Source: an uncultured Collinsella sp. (lineage in GTDB: Bacteria; Actinomycetota; Coriobacteriia; Coriobacteriales; Coriobacteriaceae). Taken from it: a DNA stretch of 16,571 nt. Location of the stretch: positions 1 to 16,571 of the forward strand of contig CABURR010000047.1 in assembly GCA_902493985.1 (NCBI GenBank), given 5' to 3'. Numbering within the stretch: the stretch's first letter is position 1; each line of letters begins with the position of its first letter. Made by a program: the position numbers and the translations under genes. Shown piece after piece: positions 1 through 7,214 of this stretch. The notes below the pieces were generated by a model, which was given only the letters and a program-made list of their open reading frames with translations, ran no database searches and was not told the DNA's origin.

Positions 1-62
1 AGTCCTGCGGCTGCCACGGCCATCACGACCACGACAGGCACGAGAGCTGCGGCTGCCACTAG
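1..62 (+). CDS. C-terminal end of a Cys/His-rich protein (partial)
   Basis: Reading from base 3, the plus strand gives an uninterrupted C-terminal tail of 19 residues, SCGCHGHHDHDRHESCGCH, ending at TAG (60-62). The rest of the gene lies outside the window. The tail is almost entirely Cys, His, Gly and Asp, with two Cys-Gly-Cys-His blocks flanking a His/Asp core, so it should bind metals such as nickel or zinc. Tails like this are typical of SlyD-type FKBP peptidyl-prolyl isomerases, which makes SlyD the best guess, but other metallochaperones have similar ends and the catalytic domain is not visible. The gene would be convergent with ffh and could share the hairpin at 119-158. The other plus-strand frames have no comparable composition. 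Only the tail is seen; the family is inferred. Confidence 0.45.
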   Translation, partial: SCGCHGHHDHDRHESCGCH

Positions 63-118
63 CGGCACGTGCCCTGGCGCAAGCACGCTTCCACGTGTGT
101 GACAACCTGCGAACAAAC

Positions 119-158
119 GGCGAAGGCCGCCTGGAGTACCATCCAGGCGGCCTTCGCC
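119..158 (-). terminator. Terminator hairpin downstream of ffh
   Basis: A perfect 17-bp inverted repeat (119-135 and 142-158) encloses a 6-nt loop. It starts about 20 bases after the ffh stop codon on the minus strand. The minus-strand bases that follow are moderately T-rich (GTTTGTTC); the plus-strand flank has no T run. It probably ends the ffh transcript and may also serve the converging plus-strand gene. Confidence 0.7.
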
Positions 159-178
159 ATACACGACTCAACCAGTCG

Positions 179-1654
179 CTATTTCTTATTGCGCATCTGA
201 GCTTCCATCTGGCGCAGCAGGTCCATATCCGACTTAGGACCGCCCGCTCCCAGGCCGCCCATGCCGCCCAGCCCCATAGCATCCAGACCGGGAATATTGG
301 GCATGCGCATCTTTTTGCCCTTCTTACCCTTTTTGCCCTTCTTGCCACCGGCCTGCGCCTGATTGGCCATCGTGCGCATGCGGCCCATCATCTTGTTCAT
401 CTCGCCCCACTGCTTCATAAGGCTATTCACCTCGGTGGGGGTCACGCCGGCGCCCTTGGCGATACGGGCGCGACGCTGGCCGTTAATGATAGAGGGACGA
501 AGGCGTTCCTCCTTGGTCATAGACATGATGATGGCCTCGTTCTTGTCGAAGATGCCCTCATCCAGGTTGCCGCCCATCTGGTTGAGCGCGCGCTGACCAC
601 CGGGGAGCATGCCCAGAATGCCCTTCATGCCGCCCATCTTCTTAACGGCCTTCATCTGGTCGAGCATGTCGTTCATGGTAAAGCCCTCGCGCAGCATACG
701 CTCGGCAGCCTCGAGCTGCTCGGCGTCGGCCGCCTCCTGGGCCTTCTCGATAATACCGACGACGTCGCCCATGCCTAAAATGCGCTTGGCCATGCGGTCG
801 GGGTAGAACGGCTCCAGCGAATCGGGCTTCTCGCCCATGCTCACGAACTTAATGGGCTTGCCGGTCACCTGGCGCACGGAAAGCGCGCCGCCGCCACGGG
901 CGTCGCCATCGAGCTTGGAGATGATCACGCCGTCAAAGTCGGTGCGCTCGGCAAAGGTCGAGACGACGTTGACGATATCCTGGCCGGTCATGGCATCGAC
1001 GACCATCAGCACCTGATCGGGCTTGACGGCCTTCTTGATGTCCACGGCTTCCTGCATCATCTGCTCGTCGATCTGCAAACGACCGGCGGTATCGACGATG
1101 ACCACGTCACGCAGGTGGTCGACGGCCTCCTGAATGGCGCCCTTGGCGATATCGACCGGGTGCTCGCCGTCACCGCGGAAGACCGGCACGCCGATCTCTC
1201 CGCCGAGCGTGGCCAGCTGGTCGGCAGCGGCGGGACGGTAGACATCGCACACGGCGAGCAGCGGCGAGCGGCCCTGCTTCTTGAGCAGGTAGGCCAGCTT
1301 TACGGCAGCCGTGGTCTTACCGGAGCCCTGCAGGCCGACGAGCATGATGACATTGGGAATGCGGTTGCTAAAGACGAGCTTGCTCTCGGTGGAACCGAGC
1401 ATCTCGGTGAGCTCGTCGAGCACGATCTTGACGACGTTTTGCGCCGGCGACAGCGACTCCATGACCTCGGCGGTCATGCAGCGCTCCTTGGTCTTGGCGA
1501 CAAACTCCTTGACGACCTTGAAGTTGACGTCGGCCTCAAGCAGCGCCATGCGAATGTCGCGCATGGCCGAGGTGATATCGGCCTCGGTCAGCTTACCCTT
1601 GCCGCGCAAGCGGTCAAATGTGTCGTTGAGGCGATCGCTCAGGGAATCAAACAC
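179..1654 (-). CDS. ffh: Signal recognition particle protein Ffh (SRP54 GTPase)
   Basis: A 491-residue SRP54 GTPase. It binds the SRP RNA and the signal sequences of nascent membrane proteins, and delivers ribosomes to FtsY. The helical N domain covers about residues 1-90. The GTPase motifs follow in order: GLQGSGKT (107-114), DVYRPAA (137-143), DTAGRL (188-193) and SKLDGDARGG (246-255). The Met-rich M domain starts near residue 300 and contains a conserved block around SIINGQRRARIAKGAG. The tail has a lysine/glycine run (about 437-448) and then a glycine/methionine-rich stretch, a little longer than in many Ffh proteins. The start is GTG (1652-1654), with AAGGAG six bases upstream. That Shine-Dalgarno overlaps the ftsY stop codon, so ffh is the last gene of the smc-ftsY-ffh set and is translated right after its own receptor. 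Confidence 0.97.
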   Translation of the reverse strand: MFDSLSDRLNDTFDRLRGKGKLTEADITSAMRDIRMALLEADVNFKVVKEFVAKTKERCMTAEVMESLSPAQNVVKIVLDELTEMLGSTESKLVFSNRIPNVIMLVGLQGSGKTTAAVKLAYLLKKQGRSPLLAVCDVYRPAAADQLATLGGEIGVPVFRGDGEHPVDIAKGAIQEAVDHLRDVVIVDTAGRLQIDEQMMQEAVDIKKAVKPDQVLMVVDAMTGQDIVNVVSTFAERTDFDGVIISKLDGDARGGGALSVRQVTGKPIKFVSMGEKPDSLEPFYPDRMAKRILGMGDVVGIIEKAQEAADAEQLEAAERMLREGFTMNDMLDQMKAVKKMGGMKGILGMLPGGQRALNQMGGNLDEGIFDKNEAIIMSMTKEERLRPSIINGQRRARIAKGAGVTPTEVNSLMKQWGEMNKMMGRMRTMANQAQAGGKKGKKGKKGKKMRMPNIPGLDAMGLGGMGGLGAGGPKSDMDLLRQMEAQMRNKK

Positions 1655-1664
1655 TGGTTACTCC

Positions 1665-2582
1665 TTAGTTGGACTCGCCCACCAGGGCGCGGCAGAAATC
1701 TTTGGCATTGAACTCCTGCAGGTCATCGACCTGCTCGCCCACGCCCACGCGCAGGATCGGGAGCTTGAGCTTCTCGGCAACGGCCATGGCGATACCGCCC
1801 TTAGCCGTTCCGTCGAGCTTTGTCATGATAATACCGTCCAGACCCAGCGCCTCGTTAAACTCGAGCGCCTGGTTCAGACCGTTTTGGCCTGTCGCGGCAT
1901 CGATCACGAGGACGACCGAGACAGGCATGGGACCGGCGGCCATATTGGCGGCGCGCTTACGCGTCACGTTGACCACCTTGGCAAGCTCACGCATGAGTTC
2001 GGGGCTCGTGTGCAGACGGCCGGCGGTGTCGATAAGCACCAGGTCGCTGCCGCGCTTGTCGGCCTCGTCGAGCACGTCGTAGCAAACGCTTGCCGGGTCG
2101 GAGCCGCGGTCGCGCTTGATGACGGGGACGCCTGCGCGCTGGCCCCACACATCGAGTTGCTCGATGGCGGCGGCGCGGAAGGTATCGGCCGAACCGATCA
2201 CGACGTTCTTGCCGCGGGCAGCCATGGCGCTCGCGATCTTGCCGACCGTGGTGGTCTTGCCGGCACCGTTAATGCCCACAAACAGCACGCAGCTCGGCGT
2301 GTCGGCGAACGGATCTCGCTCGGCGGGCACAAAATGTTGCTCGAGCTGCTCGGCCAGGGCGCGACGGAGTTGCGGGGCGGTCTTGAGGTTCTTCTTGGCC
2401 GCGGTATCGCGCAGGTCATCGGAGACCTGAATGGCGACCTCGGCGCCCATGTCACCCATGACGAGGGTGTCCTCTAGATCCTCCCAAAAATCCTCATCGA
2501 CCTCGCCGCCAAAGTAAAAGACCTCGTTGAGGGCCTCGCGGCTGCGCTCAAGTCCGCGCGAGAGAGCATCGAAGAATCCCAT
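1665..2582 (-). CDS. ftsY: Signal recognition particle receptor FtsY
   Basis: A 305-residue SRP receptor GTPase that pairs with Ffh at the membrane. The NG-domain motifs are GINGAGKT (103-110), DTFRAAAIEQ (133-142), DTAGR (185-189) and TKLDG (254-258), and the C-terminal part contains GVGEQ followed by a DL...FNA segment. The long acidic A domain of enterobacterial FtsY is absent. The protein begins with a short amphipathic stretch (MGFFDALSRGLERSREAL) leading straight into the N domain, so membrane contact probably depends on that helix. The ATG shares one base with the TAA of smc (TAATG), which implies translational coupling. The ffh start lies 10 bases downstream, so receptor and SRP GTPase are made from the same message. 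Confidence 0.96.
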   Translation of the reverse strand: MGFFDALSRGLERSREALNEVFYFGGEVDEDFWEDLEDTLVMGDMGAEVAIQVSDDLRDTAAKKNLKTAPQLRRALAEQLEQHFVPAERDPFADTPSCVLFVGINGAGKTTTVGKIASAMAARGKNVVIGSADTFRAAAIEQLDVWGQRAGVPVIKRDRGSDPASVCYDVLDEADKRGSDLVLIDTAGRLHTSPELMRELAKVVNVTRKRAANMAAGPMPVSVVLVIDAATGQNGLNQALEFNEALGLDGIIMTKLDGTAKGGIAMAVAEKLKLPILRVGVGEQVDDLQEFNAKDFCRALVGESN

Positions 2583-5500
2583 TATGCATTCACGACCTTT
2601 CCGGTTTCGCGATCAAGTTTTTGCGAGACGACGCGACTGACGCCGTCGGCTTGCATCGAGACGCCGTAGAGGACGTCAGCGTCCTCCATAGTACGGCGCT
2701 GATGCGAGATAACCAAGAGCTGCGTATCGGAACGCAACACGTCGAGTGCGCCAATGAGCTTGGACAGGTTGGCGTCGTCGAGCGCCGCCTCGACCTCGTC
2801 CAGCACATAGAACGGCACCGTACGCGTGCGATACACGGCAAAGAGCAGGGCGAGCGCCGTCAGGCTCTTCTCGCCGCCCGACATGAGCATCATCTTGGTA
2901 ATGCGCTTGCCACGCGGCTGCGCCACGACCTCGATGCCCGTCTCGGCCGGATGCTCGGGGTCGGTCATCTCCAGATGTGCCTGGCCGCCCGGGAACAGCA
3001 TGGCGAAGATCTCGCGGAAGTTCGCATCGACCTTCTCAAAGGTTACCAGGAAGGCTTTGCGCATCTTGCGATCGATGGCCACGGTGATCTTGGTGAGCGC
3101 CTTGCGCGCGCTCTCCAGATCGGCCAGTTGCTCCTCGATGTAATCGGCGCGGCGCTTGAGCTGCTCGTACTCCTCCATGGCAACCTGGTTCACAGGGCCC
3201 AGGTTGTTGATCTGGCGCACGAGCTGGTTGAGCTCGCGCTCAGCAGCGTCACGGTCGGTGGGCGCAGGAAGCATGAGCGCTTCCTCCAGCACCGTGGTGC
3301 CATCGGCGGTAATGGCCTTGATGGCCGCCTCCACCTGCACCTCGAGCTTGCCGCGAGAGACCTTGAACTCGTTTTGCGTCGCCGTGGCGGCATCGACCCG
3401 TTCCTTGGCGTGGGAGACCTCGGCCTTGGCGTCCTCGATAGTCTTCTTGAGCGAGGCCGAGTCCGCCTCCTCGAGCGAAGCCTGGTCACGCAGGCGCGCG
3501 GCCCAATCCGACGCGCGCTCCAGCAGGGCCGAATAGCGCTCGTGCATGGGGTCGACGCGCAGGCGCAGCAACTCGAGCGAGCGCGAGGCCTGGCGTGTTC
3601 CGCGGATACGGCGGTCGATGCCCTCCAGGCGATGCTCCAGGTCGGGCACGCGGCCCTTCAGCGAACGCAGACGCTCGCTCGTCTGAGCCAGGCGGACCTT
3701 GGCATCGGCGAGCTTGCCGGCTGCCTCGGAATCGTCACGACGCACGCGATCGAGCTCGTCGTTGGCTTCGGCAATCTGGAGACCCAGGTCGCTTGCCTGC
3801 GCGCGGGCCTCGTCACGCGAACGGGTGAGCTCGTCCACGCGCGGGCGCGCAGCGCGAACGGCCTCGGCGGCCTGCTCGCGGCGCTTGGAGATGCGCACGC
3901 GCTCGGCCTCGGCGTTGTTGGCGCTTTGCTCCAGGCGGCCGATCTCGGAGAGCAGCGAGCGGCGCTCGCCCTCAAGACGGGCGATCTCGCCGGCGGCATC
4001 GCCCTCGGCGGCACGCGCCTCCTCGACGGCCGCATTAGCCTCGACGACCTGATCCGACACATGCTCAAACACGGCAGCCAAATCGGGCTCAAGGCCCTCC
4101 AGCTCGCGAATGCGACGCTTGCGCTCCAGGGCACCCGAAGCCTCGCCGGCATCGAGTCCCACGCGCACCAGGCCGCCACAGCTCACGCGGGCGCCATCGG
4201 GCGTCACATAGGTCACACCGTCAACGACTGGTGCCGCCAGCGCGGCAGCCAAGTCATCGACCACGTAATAGCCGCCGAGCAGGGCCTCGACAACCGGGCC
4301 ATACCCGGAACGCACGGACAGACGGTCGACCAAACGAGAACCGGCAGCGCCCTTGGCAGCAGCAGAGCCGCTCACGCCGCGACCCACCAGCAGCGCCTCG
4401 CCCGAGGCCTTCTTTTGGTCCAGAGCCGCACGACCGGCGCGCTCAAGCGTAGCGGCGTCATCAAACAGCAAGGCATCGATATCGCCAGCAAGCAGCTGCT
4501 CGACCAGGCCCTCGAGCTCACGAGGAGCCTCGAGCACGTCGCCCAGACGACCCGAGACATCATCGCCCAGCGCGCCCATCAGACGGCTCACCAGCGGCGA
4601 GCTGTCGGCCATGCGGGCATCGAGCTTCTTTTGGCTGGCAAGCTCCGAGCGCACCTCGGAAAGTTTGTTGCGCGCCTCACTCTCACGATTACGCAAGTCC
4701 TTCAACGCCGCACGGGCGACCTCGGTGGCCTCGCGAGCATCAATCTGGGCCTGGCGGGCCTGATCGAGCGCACCGTCAAGTTCCTCAGCGCGGTCGCAAC
4801 GGCTCTCGAGCGAGGCCGTGACCTCCTCGAGCTGCTCGTCGATCTGCTCCAGGCGCGAGGCGTACATGTTGTCCTCGACCTCGGCGTTGCTCAGCGAGTC
4901 CTTCACCTTGGCGAGCTCGAGCGCGGCGTTATCGGCCACACGCTGCACATCGCGCTGCTCGCGCGTGAGCTGCGAAATCTGATTGTCGAGCGCCACGCGA
5001 AGCTCGTGGAGCTGGGCGGCGGCAGGACCGGCGGCGTCAACGTCGTCCTGCGCCTGCATGTGCGCACCGGTCACTTCCTCAAGCTGGGCACGCGCATCCT
5101 CGAGCTCCTCGACCACGCGACGACGCTGATGCTCGGAGCTCGAGATCTGGCCGCGCATGTCGGACAGGCGCGACACCATGTTGTGGCCCTTTTCCTCGAG
5201 TAGGCGCATGTCGGAGTTGATGCGGCCGACCACGTCTTGCATATGGCGGCGCTGCTCGCCCAGATCACCCACAAACAGGCCCTTTTCCTCGAGCATGACT
5301 TGGAGCTTCTCGAGCTCGCGCTCTTTTTCGCCCAAGCGGTATTGCGCAAGCTCAAGCTCGGCAGTGCCCTCCTTGGAGCGGCTCTCCAGGTCGTTCCACT
5401 GCGACTGCAGCGAACGAAGCTCGTCGACGGCCAGCATCTGCGTAAGCTCGTTAGCACGCGAGGACAGCTCTTTGTACTTGCGCGCACGATCGACCTGACG

Positions 5501-6118
5501 CTCCAGCGGGCGCAGCTGACGGGCAATCTCCTTATTGATGTCGCGGGCACGGGTCAGGTGCTCGTCCATCGATTTAATCTTTTTGAGCGCACGCTCCTTG
5601 CGGCGCTTGTGCTTGGAGATGCCGGCAGCCTCCTCGATCAGGGCGCGGCGCTCCTCGGGGCGGCTCTGCAAAATGGCGTCGAGCTTGCCCTGGCTGATGA
5701 TGGAATGCGTATCCTTGCCCAGGCCCGAATCGTGCAGGATGTCCTGAATGTCCATCAGGCGGCACGGGCTCGAGTTGATGAGGTACTCGCTTTCGCCCGA
5801 GCGGTACATGCGACGGGTAATGGCGACCTCGTCAAAGTCGACGGGCAGCATATGGTCCGAGTTATCGAGCACCAGCGTGACCTCGGCGACACCCACCGGC
5901 TTGCGCGCCGACGAGCCCGAGAAGATGACATCCTCCATGGCCTGGCCGCGCAGCTGCTTGGCACTCTGCTCGCCCAGGACCCACAGAATCGAGTCGGAGA
6001 TGTTCGATTTTCCCGAGCCGTTGGGACCGACGATGACGGTCAGGCCCGGCTCAAATGACATATGGGCGCGGTCGGCAAACGACTTGAACCCTTTGAGCGT
6101 GAGGGACTTGAGATACAC
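2582..6118 (-). CDS. smc: Chromosome segregation protein SMC
   Basis: A full-length, 1178-residue bacterial SMC ATPase, the usual size for the family. It would form a dimer that works with ScpA and ScpB (not in this window) to organise and segregate the chromosome. Features in order: Walker A GPNGSGKS (31-38); a Q-loop region with QGKLDAILQSRPEERR around residues 140-160; a long coiled coil; a glycine-containing hinge at roughly 510-680; the returning coiled coil; the ABC signature LMSGGEKS (1078-1085); Walker B FYVLDE (1103-1108); and a histidine switch in ISHQRRTM (near 1139). The start is GTG (6116-6118), preceded by a GCGAGGAA ribosome-binding site that lies in the 10-nt gap after rnc. 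The stop overlaps the ftsY start. No truncation or frameshift is seen. Confidence 0.97.
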   Translation of the reverse strand: MYLKSLTLKGFKSFADRAHMSFEPGLTVIVGPNGSGKSNISDSILWVLGEQSAKQLRGQAMEDVIFSGSSARKPVGVAEVTLVLDNSDHMLPVDFDEVAITRRMYRSGESEYLINSSPCRLMDIQDILHDSGLGKDTHSIISQGKLDAILQSRPEERRALIEEAAGISKHKRRKERALKKIKSMDEHLTRARDINKEIARQLRPLERQVDRARKYKELSSRANELTQMLAVDELRSLQSQWNDLESRSKEGTAELELAQYRLGEKERELEKLQVMLEEKGLFVGDLGEQRRHMQDVVGRINSDMRLLEEKGHNMVSRLSDMRGQISSSEHQRRRVVEELEDARAQLEEVTGAHMQAQDDVDAAGPAAAQLHELRVALDNQISQLTREQRDVQRVADNAALELAKVKDSLSNAEVEDNMYASRLEQIDEQLEEVTASLESRCDRAEELDGALDQARQAQIDAREATEVARAALKDLRNRESEARNKLSEVRSELASQKKLDARMADSSPLVSRLMGALGDDVSGRLGDVLEAPRELEGLVEQLLAGDIDALLFDDAATLERAGRAALDQKKASGEALLVGRGVSGSAAAKGAAGSRLVDRLSVRSGYGPVVEALLGGYYVVDDLAAALAAPVVDGVTYVTPDGARVSCGGLVRVGLDAGEASGALERKRRIRELEGLEPDLAAVFEHVSDQVVEANAAVEEARAAEGDAAGEIARLEGERRSLLSEIGRLEQSANNAEAERVRISKRREQAAEAVRAARPRVDELTRSRDEARAQASDLGLQIAEANDELDRVRRDDSEAAGKLADAKVRLAQTSERLRSLKGRVPDLEHRLEGIDRRIRGTRQASRSLELLRLRVDPMHERYSALLERASDWAARLRDQASLEEADSASLKKTIEDAKAEVSHAKERVDAATATQNEFKVSRGKLEVQVEAAIKAITADGTTVLEEALMLPAPTDRDAAERELNQLVRQINNLGPVNQVAMEEYEQLKRRADYIEEQLADLESARKALTKITVAIDRKMRKAFLVTFEKVDANFREIFAMLFPGGQAHLEMTDPEHPAETGIEVVAQPRGKRITKMMLMSGGEKSLTALALLFAVYRTRTVPFYVLDEVEAALDDANLSKLIGALDVLRSDTQLLVISHQRRTMEDADVLYGVSMQADGVSRVVSQKLDRETGKVVNA

Positions 6119-6128
6119 GGTTCCTCGC

Positions 6129-6854
6129 TTACACGTGCTTCTTATTCAGAATCACGCCGTTGGTGGTGTAACCCATGCGGTCGAGCGCTTCGAGCGCGGC
6201 GGCTCCCTCGGCTTCCTTCTTTGAGGAGCCGGAGCCGCGACCCTGACGAATACCATCGATCAAAACCACGGCGGTAAAGGTGGGCGCATGCGCCGGGCCC
6301 TCGGAGCCAACGAGCTTGTACGCCGGGGGCTCGTGACCGTCGGCTTGCACACACTCCTGCAAAAACGACTTGGGGTTCGCAGGATGCTCGGCACGCTCGG
6401 AAGCCAAATGCGGCTTAAGCGTACGGTGAATGAACTCCGCCGCGGCATCCCAGCCGGCATCCAGGTACAGCGCTCCCACGAGCGACTCGTAGACGTTCTC
6501 GAGGGCCGAATGCAGGCCGCGCGCACCGGTACCGGTCTCGGAGGCACCAAAGATGATGATGTCGTCGATGCCCAGCTCGTGAGAAACCTCGGACAGCGTA
6601 GCGCCCGAGACAAGCGACACCTTCAGGCGCGTGAGCTTGCCCTCGTCAAACTCGGGATAGGACTCAAAGAGCGAACGGGCCACCACAGCGCCCAAAATGG
6701 AATCGCCCAAGAACTCAAGGCGCTCATAGCTGGCAGAAACCGGCTGGCCCTCGACTGCCGAAGGATGCGTAAGCGCCGCGCGCAGCAGCACCTTATTATT
6801 GAACTCGTGGCCCAGGATTTCCTGGGCACGCGTAAGTCGGTCGGATAAAGCCAA
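6129..6854 (-). CDS. rnc: Ribonuclease III
   Basis: A 241-residue double-strand-specific endoribonuclease involved in rRNA and mRNA processing. The catalytic domain contains the signature ERLEFLGDSILG (44-55), and the C-terminal double-stranded-RNA-binding domain covers about 159-227. By hand alignment to E. coli RNase III, E44, E47 and D51 match E38, E41 and D45, and E123 matches E117. The residue at the D114 position is Asn120 (ENVYESLVGALYLD); see findings. The start is TTG (6852-6854), which gives the usual short lead into RAQEILGHEF. The site AGGGAGG lies eight bases upstream, inside the 3' end of acpP, with only 3 nt between the two genes. The acpP-rnc-smc order is common in Gram-positive bacteria. 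Confidence 0.95.
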   Translation of the reverse strand: MALSDRLTRAQEILGHEFNNKVLLRAALTHPSAVEGQPVSASYERLEFLGDSILGAVVARSLFESYPEFDEGKLTRLKVSLVSGATLSEVSHELGIDDIIIFGASETGTGARGLHSALENVYESLVGALYLDAGWDAAAEFIHRTLKPHLASERAEHPANPKSFLQECVQADGHEPPAYKLVGSEGPAHAPTFTAVVLIDGIRQGRGSGSSKKEAEGAAALEALDRMGYTTNGVILNKKHV

Positions 6855-6857
6855 GAC

Positions 6858-7100
6858 CTAGGCCTCCCTGGCGTTTTCGATCGCGTCGACGGCGTCGGCG
6901 ACAGAGTTGAGCGAGAGCAGAGTCTCGTCATCGATCTCGAGGTTGAACTCGTCCTCGATAGCCGTAACCAGCTGCAGGCGCTCGAGCGAGTTGGCATCGA
7001 GGTCGTCAAAGGTGGTCTCATCGCTAATTTCGGCAACATCGACGCCCAGAACGTCAGCAGCGACCTCGGCGATCTTGTCGAAGATTTCGGAGCGGTCCAT
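6858..7100 (-). CDS. acpP: Acyl carrier protein
   Basis: An 80-residue acidic, helical acyl carrier protein that carries acyl chains on a phosphopantetheine arm for fatty acid and phospholipid synthesis. Ser39 is the predicted attachment site. It sits in DLDANSLERLQLV, so the usual Asp-Ser-Leu is Asn-Ser-Leu here, and helix II carries Arg and Gln at positions that are usually acidic or neutral. Helix III (EFNLEIDDE) is typical. The ATG at 7098-7100 is preferred because AGAGGA lies seven to eight bases upstream. An in-frame ATG five codons earlier (7115) has no ribosome-binding site. A palindrome and a possible promoter precede the gene. With plsX upstream and rnc downstream, the housekeeping ACP is the clear call, although the active-site motif is atypical. 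Confidence 0.9.
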   Translation of the reverse strand: MDRSEIFDKIAEVAADVLGVDVAEISDETTFDDLDANSLERLQLVTAIEDEFNLEIDDETLLSLNSVADAVDAIENAREA

Positions 7101-7136
7101 AGCGCTTCCTCTCATAGTGCATGAATACCAAAAGAA

Positions 7137-7158
7137 TGGTACCGCCCGGGCGGTACCA
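7137..7158. promoter_or_regulatory. 22-bp perfect palindrome between plsX and acpP (operator or terminator)
   Basis: The bases form an uninterrupted 22-bp palindrome centred on CCCGGG, with half-site TGGTACCGCCC. On the minus strand it is followed by TTCTTTTGG, so it could fold as a stem of about nine base pairs with a CCGG loop and act as a terminator or attenuator after plsX. Its position just downstream of a possible acpP promoter would equally suit a repressor operator. The sequence alone does not separate these roles. Confidence 0.6.
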
Positions 7159-7171
7159 AGACACGGTTCTG

Positions 7172-7200
7172 ATTCTACCCCACGACGTGCGCCCCAAGAC
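7172..7200 (-). promoter_or_regulatory. Possible acpP promoter
   Basis: The minus strand has TAGAAT (7172-7177), one mismatch from the -10 consensus, with a weak GTCTTG element 17 bases upstream. Transcription would begin near 7165, just before the 22-bp palindrome, giving a leader of about 65 nt for acpP. The -35 match is poor, so this is tentative. Confidence 0.35.
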
Positions 7201-7214
7201 GCATAACGCCGCTG

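Noticed and set aside
1311..2477. 388-codon open frame on the plus strand across ffh and ftsY
   Set aside because: Antisense to two well-supported GTPase genes, with shadow composition and no motifs.
2621..5203. 860-codon open frame on the plus strand opposite smc
   Set aside because: It lies wholly antisense to the clearly coding smc gene, has a low-complexity His/Leu/Ala/Arg composition, and no recognisable domain. GC-rich codon bias in the real gene leaves the opposite strand free of stops.
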